From Sphingobacteriales bacterium (GTDB lineage: Bacteria > Bacteroidota > Bacteroidia > Chitinophagales > Chitinophagaceae), in NCBI GenBank assembly GCA_947463665.1, contig CANHUD010000180.1, positions 1 to 5,331 on the forward strand: a DNA stretch of 5,331 nt, in the 5' to 3' direction. How positions within the stretch are numbered: the stretch's first letter is position 1; each line of letters begins with the position of its first letter. The translations under genes and the position numbers were made by a program. The notes beneath the pieces were generated by a model, which saw nothing but the letters and a program-made list of their open reading frames with translations, searched no databases and had not been told where the DNA came from. Of the stretch, positions 1 through 4,826 are shown piece after piece.

Positions 1-349
1 AAATAAGCATCACCAGTGATGGACTCAGAGCAGCCAATAGAGCGCCTCTGCTGGCCGGCGTAGTTTTTAGCCCCTTGAAGAAAAAGAAATTGTAGGCAAA
101 TACCCCCATAAATCCGGAAAGGAAGAGTGCCGGGAATTTAGAGAGGGTGATACGGAATGCGTTTCGGTTTTGTTTCCACCCCATGGGCAGCAGAAAAACC
201 AGCGCAATCGCATAGCGCAGGCCAGCACCCGTAAAGGGCCCGAACGTCTGGGCTGCAATGCGTGTAAAAACAAACGTACCGCCCCAGAACATGGCTGTAC
301 CCGTCAGTTTAAGATAAATGGTTGTTTGAGCAGAGCGGAATGAATCCAT
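1..349 (-). CDS. EamA/DMT-family membrane transporter, N-terminal part (cut by window edge)
   Basis: An open frame runs from ATG at 349 to the left edge, giving 116 residues with no stop, so the C-terminus lies outside. The protein starts MDSFRSAQTT and is strongly hydrophobic, with likely membrane helices near residues 11-31, 37-56, 73-93 and 100-116. Family-like signatures are FWGGTFVFTR in helix 1, GAGLRYAIAL in helix 2, and the helix 3-4 segment with YNFFFFKGLK then ASRGALLAALSPSL. These match the first EamA repeat of drug/metabolite transporters, which usually have about 300 residues and ten helices, so roughly 40% is visible. The substrate cannot be told; members export amino acids, metabolites or drugs from the cytoplasm. 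The start is chosen because it sits just before helix 1 and just after a -7 promoter box. It is separated from the KGG gene by a terminator, so it is probably transcribed on its own. Confidence 0.9.
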   Translation of the reverse strand, partial: MDSFRSAQTTIYLKLTGTAMFWGGTFVFTRIAAQTFGPFTGAGLRYAIALVFLLPMGWKQNRNAFRITLSKFPALFLSGFMGVFAYNFFFFKGLKTTPASRGALLAALSPSLVMLI

Positions 350-354
350 AAGTG

Positions 355-362
355 CAAAAGTA
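355..362 (-). promoter_or_regulatory. Candidate Bacteroidota -7 box of the transporter gene
   Basis: The minus strand reads TACTTTTG, an exact match to the Bacteroidota housekeeping -7 consensus TAnnTTTG. Only five bases (CACTT) separate it from the ATG at 349, so transcription would begin at or next to the start codon and the mRNA would be nearly leaderless. No TTTG (-33) is found at the expected 19-21 bp upstream; a palindrome occupies that spacer instead. Confidence 0.55.
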
Positions 363-363
363 G

Positions 364-382
364 GATACCTGACTCAGGTATC
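364..382. promoter_or_regulatory. Perfect 19-bp palindrome, candidate operator
   Basis: The plus strand reads GATACCTGA-C-TCAGGTATC: two perfect 9-bp arms around one central base. It ends one base from the -7 box of the transporter gene and fills the spacer where RNA polymerase would bind. A further half-site CAGGTAT occurs at 391-397, 16 bp from the same half-site at 375-381. Position and symmetry suggest a dimeric regulator of the transporter; the regulator family is unknown. It has no T-tract and a one-base centre, so it does not look like a terminator. Confidence 0.5.
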
Positions 383-397
383 TGGGCGGGCAGGTAT

Positions 398-429
398 AAA
401 AAAAGGCTGCTCCATAAAGAAGCAGCCTT
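398..429 (-). terminator. Intrinsic terminator of the KGG-repeat gene
   Basis: The inverted repeat AAGGCTGCT (403-411) / AGCAGCCTT (421-429) has a 9-bp stem and 9-base loop. On the minus strand it is followed by a run of seven T (complement of A398-404, partly shared with the stem foot). It lies about 20 bases after the stop of the minus-strand KGG gene and before the transporter promoter, so it insulates the two. Confidence 0.85.
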
Positions 430-449
430 GGCTCACCAGTGTATGCAGG

Positions 450-797
450 TTATTCCGGATTGTGAAAAACATGGCTGGCAGCTGGAGAGGAAGCTGCTGT
501 TTCGGTTTGACGGGAATGTTCCCCACCTTTTCTGCCGATGAGCGACATGTGCTGGCGATCACGGCTCACAGCCTCCCCACCTTTGCGGCCAATGAGCGAC
601 ATGTGCTGTCGGTCGCGGCTAACGGTTTGGCCGCCCTTGCGGCCTATGGCAGCCATGTGTTCGCGGTTGCGGCTTACGGCCTCTCCCCCTTTGCGGGCCA
701 CGGCTGCCCTGGTCTGGGGATCTGCTGAAGCAAGTCCACGGTTTGAAGTTCTGGTTCGTTGCAATGGGCGTGATTGAAGATCCATACTGTTTTCCAT
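450..797 (-). CDS. KGG-repeat stress-type protein
   Basis: This encodes a small, hydrophilic, highly charged protein of 115 residues with no signal peptide or membrane segment, so it is expected in the cytoplasm. Residues 31-98 hold four tandem repeats with an exact 18-residue period. Each contains (I/V)-x-R-K-G-G-(E/Q), with KGG at residues 36-38, 54-56, 72-74 and 90-92, followed in the first three by VSR-(N/D)-R-(E/Q)-HM. This matches the KGG family (stress-induced bacterial acidophilic repeat), which includes Bacillus GsiB and E. coli YciG. Those are induced by general stress and thought to act like hydrophilins, but the molecular role is not established. The start at 797 is the first ATG in frame; Met5 at 785 is an alternative. 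There is no clear ribosome-binding site, only an A-rich leader. It is divergent from the tRNA and ends in its own terminator. Confidence 0.87.
   Translation of the reverse strand: MENSMDLQSRPLQRTRTSNRGLASADPQTRAAVARKGGEAVSRNREHMAAIGRKGGQTVSRDRQHMSLIGRKGGEAVSRDRQHMSLIGRKGGEHSRQTETAASSPAASHVFHNPE
504..707 (-). repeat. Tandem 54-bp coding repeat (four units, last one partial)
   Basis: The KGG repeats are also visible in DNA with a 54-bp period: units at about 707-654, 653-600, 599-546 and 545-504. On the plus strand ATGAGCGACATGTGCT recurs at 538 and 592, exactly 54 bp apart. Similarity between units 3 and 4 at the DNA level suggests duplication. Confidence 0.8.
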
Positions 798-848
798 ATG
801 TGCTGTTTTTCCATAGCCGGTAAAAGAATGATGCCATTGCCAAAACTG

Positions 849-863
849 GGGGAATAATTCCCC
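849..863. promoter_or_regulatory. Palindrome GGGGAAT-A-ATTCCCC upstream of the KGG gene
   Basis: Two perfect 7-bp arms around a single central A lie about 52 bp before the KGG start codon. A related half GGGGAATA recurs at 943-950, inside the tRNA promoter spacer. Symmetry and position in the divergent 183-bp region suggest a regulator site for the KGG gene. No matching TAnnTTTG box was found on the minus strand here, so the promoter of the KGG gene is unresolved. Confidence 0.35.
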
Positions 864-939
864 ATAACCGCCTGATTGCCATAGGAAGCAGGGGAAATTT
901 CACCTCAGTTGCCGGACGTTTGCCATTCCGTCAATTTTC

Positions 940-971
940 TTTGGGGAATAAAATGAGAATTCCTATTTTTG
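940..971 (+). promoter_or_regulatory. Bacteroidota housekeeping promoter of tRNA-Met
   Basis: TTTG at 940-943 (-33) and TATTTTTG at 964-971 (-7, consensus TAnnTTTG) are separated by 20 bp, the preferred spacing for the Bacteroidota primary sigma factor. Transcription would start around 976-978, leaving a leader of only a few bases before the tRNA at 981. Confidence 0.8.
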
Positions 972-980
972 CAACCCGCT

Positions 981-1054
981 GGCGGGGTAGCTCAGGCGGT
1001 TAGAGCGTTGGATTCATAACCCAAAGGTCTCGGGTTCAACTCCCGATCCCGCTA
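981..1054 (+). tRNA. tRNA-Met (anticodon CAT)
   Basis: A full cloverleaf can be folded. The acceptor stem pairs 981-987 with 1047-1053, with G.U at the first and last pairs. T8-A9 follow at 988-989. The D arm is GCTC (990-993) with GAGC (1003-1006). The anticodon stem is 1008-1012 with 1020-1024 and encloses TTCATAA, with CAT at 1015-1017. The T arm is TCGGG (1030-1034) with CCCGA (1042-1046) around TTCAACT. The discriminator is A1054. CCA is not encoded (the genome reads CTA), so it must be added afterwards. The D-stem C11-G24 pair is of elongator type, not initiator type. The anticodon stem has an A31.C39 mismatch beside the loop. A CAT tRNA could also be the lysidine-modified isoleucine tRNA; elongator methionine is favoured but not proven. 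Confidence 0.93.
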
Positions 1055-1056
1055 CT

Positions 1057-1082
1057 AAAAGGCTCCACTCGGAGCCTTTTTT
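1057..1082 (+). terminator. Intrinsic terminator of tRNA-Met
   Basis: AAAAGGCTCC (1057-1066) and GGAGCCTTTT (1071-1080) form a 10-bp stem with loop ACTC, continuing into a T-run. It begins three bases after the discriminator base of the tRNA. Confidence 0.92.
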
Positions 1083-1140
1083 ATTTTTTGCCTCTCCATA
1101 CTACCCGAATGTTCCTGCTACAGAAAATTGCGTATAGATC

Positions 1141-1169
1141 GCATGCAGAAAAAAGCTATTTCTACATGC
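1141..1169. other. Imperfect hairpin in the tRNA to T9SS gene gap
   Basis: GCATGCAGAAA (1141-1151) pairs with TTTCTACATGC (1159-1169) around a 7-base loop. The single C.A mismatch on the plus strand becomes a G.U pair in minus-strand RNA, so the structure is fully paired only if transcribed leftwards. There is no T-tract after it. The rest of 1083-1227 shows no gene. Confidence 0.3.
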
Positions 1170-1227
1170 AGCAGATATCCGTGGAATTATAAAACTGGTA
1201 TGTTGGATTCAGCATTCACTAAATGAA

Positions 1228-1257
1228 CAAAACAGGCGGATATGTACGCCTGTTTTG
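1228..1257 (-). terminator. Likely terminator of the T9SS surface-protein gene
   Basis: CAAAACAGGCG (1228-1238) and CGCCTGTTTTG (1247-1257) form a perfect 11-bp stem with an 8-base loop. It lies 60 bases after the stop codon of the minus-strand gene. On that strand the stem ends in TTTTG and then a T-rich stretch (TTCATTT). The symmetric A/T foot means it could also work in the plus direction. Confidence 0.65.
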
Positions 1258-1317
1258 CTCATGTTCAAGTTTACTCTTTATGATGCCAAGTACATCAATA
1301 TGCTCATTTTTGACGCA

Positions 1318-3729
1318 TTATTGCTTGATAATGGGAAGCACCTTTTTATCATTTAATCCCTGAAGAACTTCCAGTAAATAATGACCTGACTGGATTTCCT
1401 GGAGTTCCAATTGCAGGACTGCGGGCGTCTGCGAATAGTTCCAGATTTTAAATACTCTTCCGTGCACATCAGTCAGGCGCAAACGAAGTGGTTGATTAGC
1501 TGCCTGTAAAGTAAGCGTTCCTGTTTTCTGTACTGGATTAGGATAAATGCGCAAACCCTGACCTTCAAAATTGACTTGCCGAACTTTACTCAAACTGGTC
1601 TTACCATCCTTATCTTCCTGTAACAAACGGTAAAAATTGCGACCGGAAACGGGTACTTGATCCGTAAAGCTATATTGGGCTCCGGTACCATTGCCTCTGG
1701 CAGCTACAAAGCCAAGATTTGTAAAGTGGATGCTGTTGGTGCTACGCTGCACGTAAAAGCCTTTGTTGTTGTATTCAGTGGCGGTAGACCAGGTTAGCTG
1801 AGTCTTTACACCCTGTCGATTGGCCTGAAAATCAACAAGTACTACAGGCAGCAATTCACTATTGAAATCTACCGGGTTGTTGTATTCAAAAGCGCCTCTG
1901 TCTATAGTTCCGGTAAGGTTATTATTCGTTTTGAGTAGCTTTCTGGAAAAATTTCCGCGCCGGATATCGGTAGTAAGGGTATTGAATATATCATTCCCTG
2001 ATTCCAGGGAAGGTGAAGTACTTCTGAGCCGATAATCCTTCATTCCAACATCGAAAAATTGAGGATCGGTTGTTAGGGTGTTATCAGATATGGCAAAGCC
2101 GGTGGTTATGTCATTGGTTGAGTTGCTGTACGTAGTACTTTGTAAGGCCAGAAGGGCAGTAGCACTTCTGAACAATTGATTTGAGAGATTAACTGCAGAG
2201 TTTCCCCATAATATGGAATTTCTTAACCAGGTTGTATCTGTACTACTCGCTGAAGTAATATAAACACCTCCTCCTTCATCACTGGAGCTATTGTACGCGA
2301 TGGTTGCATTGGTAAGTATAGGTTTAGATCCGCTAACATAAATACCCCCGCCATCAACTTGTGCTAAATTATCTACAATGAGGCAATTGGTAAGCTGAGG
2401 GGAGCTATTCAATAAAAATACTCCTCCACCATCTCCAGTTGATGTCTCTGCCCGATTAAATTTTGCTGTTATGTTTTCAATTACAGATTGACTTAAAGCA
2501 AGATACATTCCTCCGCCATTGTCTGTACTGAAATTATTAACCAGATCAATATTCTTAAGTCGTGGCGAGTGATCATTGATAAATAATCCTGCTCCATCAT
2601 TATTATTGTTTGTTCCTGTACCGTCTGCATATCCTCCGCTTATCGAAAAACCATCGAGCAGGGTAATGTCATTTAGAGCGCATGATGCCTCATTCGGCTG
2701 ATAAATAACATGATATGTATTTTCCACAGAACCCGTCCAGGGTACAAGTGAATAATTATCATCGCCTAGTAAATCTCCACTGAGTAGCGTATTGTTAGCC
2801 TCACCATAACCGAAATTAACGCGCTGGCTGACCGCTGTTTCCGTTCCGGCGAATCCTCCATACACTTCCACACGCTCTGGGATACGGAAATGCTTATTCC
2901 GATCAACTAAGTTTGAAAGGTAATGAGTGGATGATGGCCTGTACGTTCCTTTTGCCACCCATAACTGGTCTCCGCTAAAACTGTTTTCATAGCCCGCCTG
3001 AAATGAAGTGTATGCATTGCTCCATGATGTTCCGTTGTTGAGGCCAACAGCCGAATGATTCACATATACGATTGCCGGCGAAGTTGGGTTTGCGAAATTG
3101 AATCGCATTGTCTTGCTATCATTTGCAGCAGCAACATTGAGGTTGATTTCGAAAACAACCCGTTTGATCGGATGAATACTTTGCAGCGTTACTACCGGAT
3201 TGGACACATTGTTATCGTTCCATGTAGTAAGCACACCCGAGAAACTGCTTCCAATATTGTCAAACTTTGTATTCAGATATGAACTACCCGTTGCAAATTG
3301 GCCATTTTCTCTTTTCATTATCATTTCTGAATAAGGAATCAGATCACCGTTGGCCTTATAGGCCTTGATCCTGATTTCCTCTCTGAAGTCAAAATCAGAA
3401 AAAACCATATAGCCTTGAGTGGAAAGCACATCGCTGAATTCGAATTGATAATTCACTGTACCCACTCCCGTGCCTCTGCTCGGGGAATAATCCAACTCAA
3501 ACATACTAACCGTACCTGCGATGTGAGCCTGGTTAAAAGGGTTGGTAGCCGGGAATGTAAGGCAATCTGAATTTGCAAGGATACCATCACCTAAGGCAGA
3601 GGTACGCGTCATGGTCAGTGTATTGTTTCTGAAGAATTTCACTGTGCGGGGAACATTTAGTTCCAGTGTAGAAAAATTTCCAGTTTCTCCGTAGATGAAC
3701 GGACCGGTGCTACAAGGGGATATATTCAA
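1318..3729 (-). CDS. T9SS-exported parallel beta-helix surface protein, C-terminal piece
   Basis: From the TTG at 3729 this frame gives 803 residues, but it is open upstream to 3921 and lacks a signal peptide, so the true start is probably in the 3786-4469 frame. Just before 3729 (3811-3751) it encodes a C-x-SYTW...QTYT-x-SGTYT motif common in Bacteroidota surface proteins. Residues 1-215 are beta-rich and unrecognised. Residues 220-265 (IVYVN...GTSWSNAY...DQLWVAKGTY) open a pectin-lyase-like beta-helix. Rungs start with D/N/E-G-(G/A)-G at 378, 404, 433, 459 and 485, spaced 26-29 residues. DPQF...DYRLRSTSPSLESG (555-578) and DRGAFEY (610-616) close it. Residues 627-720 resemble the fibronectin-like module found before sorting domains. 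Residues 726-803 are a T9SS type A sorting domain with YPNP at 729-732, SGHYLLEV at 781-788 and Lys-rich end. Likely an adhesin or binding protein; no catalytic residues were identified. Confidence 0.85.
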   Translation of the reverse strand: MNISPCSTGPFIYGETGNFSTLELNVPRTVKFFRNNTLTMTRTSALGDGILANSDCLTFPATNPFNQAHIAGTVSMFELDYSPSRGTGVGTVNYQFEFSDVLSTQGYMVFSDFDFREEIRIKAYKANGDLIPYSEMIMKRENGQFATGSSYLNTKFDNIGSSFSGVLTTWNDNNVSNPVVTLQSIHPIKRVVFEINLNVAAANDSKTMRFNFANPTSPAIVYVNHSAVGLNNGTSWSNAYTSFQAGYENSFSGDQLWVAKGTYRPSSTHYLSNLVDRNKHFRIPERVEVYGGFAGTETAVSQRVNFGYGEANNTLLSGDLLGDDNYSLVPWTGSVENTYHVIYQPNEASCALNDITLLDGFSISGGYADGTGTNNNNDGAGLFINDHSPRLKNIDLVNNFSTDNGGGMYLALSQSVIENITAKFNRAETSTGDGGGVFLLNSSPQLTNCLIVDNLAQVDGGGIYVSGSKPILTNATIAYNSSSDEGGGVYITSASSTDTTWLRNSILWGNSAVNLSNQLFRSATALLALQSTTYSNSTNDITTGFAISDNTLTTDPQFFDVGMKDYRLRSTSPSLESGNDIFNTLTTDIRRGNFSRKLLKTNNNLTGTIDRGAFEYNNPVDFNSELLPVVLVDFQANRQGVKTQLTWSTATEYNNKGFYVQRSTNSIHFTNLGFVAARGNGTGAQYSFTDQVPVSGRNFYRLLQEDKDGKTSLSKVRQVNFEGQGLRIYPNPVQKTGTLTLQAANQPLRLRLTDVHGRVFKIWNYSQTPAVLQLELQEIQSGHYLLEVLQGLNDKKVLPIIKQ

Positions 3730-3750
3730 ATTGAGTATGAAATTACCACT

Positions 3751-3811
3751 TGTGTAGGTTCCGCTCTGGGTATAGGTCTGGTTATTTATGCCCCATGTGT
3801 AACTGCCACAA
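3751..3811 (-). other. SYTW-type motif encoded upstream of the TTG start
   Basis: The minus frame of the large gene, read upstream of 3729, encodes CGSYTW followed by QTYTQSGTYT. This closely resembles the Cys-x-SYTWNG-x-TYT-x-SGTYT segment seen repeatedly in large Bacteroidota surface proteins. It shows that this frame is translated above the TTG and ties the large piece to the upstream frame. Confidence 0.8.
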
Positions 3812-4469
3812 GTGGATACATTCGTGGTAAAATCGTCATAAGTGCTGCGAAGAATGGCGCAAATTGTGAGATAGTTCCTGTTAAAGCTGTTGTACTGCCG
3901 TTTGATCGAACAACGCTGGCCTTATATGTTGAAGAATTATCAGAACAGGAAATGGATGTTGACGTTGCCGGTGTAGGAGCAGCAAGGATTACCAATTCTA
4001 CCAACAGGTCTGTACCCAAACTTGGGTCATACGTAAAAGGAACGGTGAGGGGAATATTTATAATGAAAGTTCCCGCAGTGCCGGTATTAACAGTAACCGG
4101 ACCTGAGTAATTGGGTGTTCCGAGCGATGTGGAGCGATTGCTCGCAAAAGTAGTGCTTACCGCGCTGTAATCCACATTGGCAGGCTGTATATATATCTCC
4201 ACGCTGGGGTACGTGATGGTTGATGCTCTGTCTGAATGGGCTCTCCATTCCAGTTGTTTGATGGTAATCGGTCCATATATACCCTGACTTGTCCAATGAG
4301 TTGCATCATAAACTGCCTGCACCCTGTTGATCTCAAATCTCCATATTGCAGTAGATGAAGACCCTGAAGCGAGATTCGGAGTGATAACCTGTGCAGTGGA
4401 TTGGCTAAATAGGGCTTCTGAGAACCCGCTTAGAAATATAATAAACAGGAAAAACTGCCTCATTTTCAT
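3786..4469 (-). CDS. Signal-peptide-bearing N-terminal piece of the T9SS surface protein
   Basis: The frame gives 227 residues starting MKMRQFFLFIIFLSG. A Sec signal peptide spans about residues 1-23: basic start, hydrophobic core FFLFIIFL, likely cleavage near ALFSQ|S. Residues 25-205 form a Ser/Thr-rich, beta-strand-rich domain (for example RFEINRVQAVYD, QLEWRAHSD, PSVEIYIQ, TFIINIPLTVPFTYDPS, DLLVELVILA) of a kind common in Bacteroidota extracellular proteins; I do not recognise a named family. A lone Cys is at 175. The last 15 or so residues look like out-of-frame translation, as expected if the frame breaks just before. ATG at 4469 is used; Met3 at 4463 is possible. Alone it would be exported to the periplasm but lack the sorting domain needed for surface anchoring. 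Confidence 0.75.
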   Translation of the reverse strand: MKMRQFFLFIIFLSGFSEALFSQSTAQVITPNLASGSSSTAIWRFEINRVQAVYDATHWTSQGIYGPITIKQLEWRAHSDRASTITYPSVEIYIQPANVDYSAVSTTFASNRSTSLGTPNYSGPVTVNTGTAGTFIINIPLTVPFTYDPSLGTDLLVELVILAAPTPATSTSISCSDNSSTYKASVVRSNGSTTALTGTISQFAPFFAALMTILPRMYPLVAVTHGA

Positions 4470-4470
4470 T

Positions 4471-4478
4471 AAAAGATA
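4471..4478 (-). promoter_or_regulatory. Weak candidate -7 box before the T9SS gene
   Basis: The minus strand reads TATCTTTT, one mismatch from TAnnTTTG, one base before the ATG at 4469. If used, transcription would start within the first codons and favour Met3 as the start. There is no TTTG at the right distance, so it may be chance in an AT-rich leader. Confidence 0.2.
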
Positions 4479-4508
4479 CTTTTACGTTTTAACTATCGTA
4501 CATCAATT

Positions 4509-4532
4509 ACTTGCGCCGAAGATAACTTGCGC
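4509..4532. repeat. Direct repeat ACTTGCGC, 16-bp period, upstream of the T9SS gene
   Basis: The 8-bp unit at 4509-4516 recurs exactly at 4525-4532. It lies 40-63 bp upstream of the ATG at 4469. The position would suit a regulator binding as a tandem dimer, but two short copies could be chance. Confidence 0.3.
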
Positions 4533-4696
4533 ATAGCACAGAAGGGAAATCGGCAACCACTTTATGAAGCCATTTTTACAAGGAATATGTCTAATATGAT
4601 TAATTTTCATATATAATACTCCTTCATTTCCAACTAGTTCTTGAATAAATGATTTCAGCATCCCAGGAATGTGGGCTTTTCAGTATGCACAGGAAG

Positions 4697-4733
4697 GTAC
4701 CGTGATCTGCAGTACGGGTAGTGGACGGTACGG
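4697..4733. repeat. Inverted and direct GTACGG elements
   Basis: GTACCGT (4697-4703) and ACGGTAC (4725-4731) are exact 7-bp inverted copies. GTACGG also occurs directly at 4712-4717 and 4728-4733, 16 bp apart. The 21-base gap between the arms is long for a terminator and no T-run follows. Function unknown. Confidence 0.25.
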
Positions 4734-4826
4734 AGTATGAACCTGGTTCCCCGTTTGCATGGTAGTGCCCTGCATACATTTTTTAAACAGCGTGCGCTAA
4801 CAGATATGCAGAAAAAACGGGATGTT

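Larger units (their letters stand above)
1318..4469 (-). pseudogene. Frame-disrupted T9SS surface-protein gene (probable single full-length gene)
   Basis: The signal-peptide frame (4469-3786) and the sorting-domain frame (3921-1318) overlap by 136 bases in relative -1 register. Protein-like sequence in the first runs to about SQFAPFFAAL (codon 210, at 3842-3840) and then turns into an atypical tail, ILPRMYPLVAVTHGA. Protein-like sequence in the second begins at about DDFTTNVSTC. One base missing between about 3826 and 3850 explains this. The A4 tract at 3829-3832 (T4 on the coding strand) is a natural candidate: a fifth T would give ...ALMTIFTTNVSTCGSYTW. The restored product would be about 1050 residues: signal peptide, beta domain, SYTW motif, unrecognised module, beta-helix, fibronectin-like module, sorting domain. 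It may be a sequencing error, a real mutation or phase switching. No clear slippery heptamer for programmed frameshifting was seen. Confidence 0.75.
4470..4826. other. 357-bp intergenic region with short repeats
   Basis: No convincing gene lies between the surface-protein start and the end of the glycoside hydrolase. It holds a direct repeat ACTTGCGC (4509-4516 and 4525-4532, 16 bp apart), an AT-rich stretch around 4595-4625, and an inverted repeat GTACCGT (4697-4703) / ACGGTAC (4725-4731). No stem with a T-run was found after the glycoside hydrolase stop, so its transcription end is not located. Confidence 0.5.

Noticed and set aside
67..273. Minus-strand 68-codon frame inside the transporter region
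   Set aside because: It overlaps the transporter frame, which shows clear EamA helices and motifs running through the same DNA.
374..562. Minus-strand 62-codon frame over the end of the KGG gene and its terminator
   Set aside because: It runs through the terminator stem and overlaps the real gene; no supporting features.
504..707. CRISPR-like array
   Set aside because: The regular 54-bp repeats are continuous coding sequence with no unique spacers.
462..777. Two plus-strand open frames with repeated residues opposite the KGG gene
   Set aside because: They are antisense shadows of the 54-bp repeats; the repeated pattern follows automatically from the KGG units, and the translations resemble no known protein.
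619..903. Minus-strand open frames overlapping the start of the KGG gene in other frames
   Set aside because: Their translations have no family features, while the overlapping frame has clear KGG repeats.
3055..3282. Plus-strand 75-codon frame inside the T9SS gene
   Set aside because: Antisense to well-supported coding sequence, with no recognisable features.
3780..3860. Programmed -1 ribosomal frameshifting joining the two surface-protein frames
   Set aside because: No convincing X-XXY-YYZ slippery heptamer in the correct register was found in the overlap, so an indel is the simpler explanation.
4087..4536. Short frames on both strands within and before the N-terminal piece of the surface protein
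   Set aside because: The minus frame is out of register with the signal-peptide protein, and the plus frame is antisense to it.
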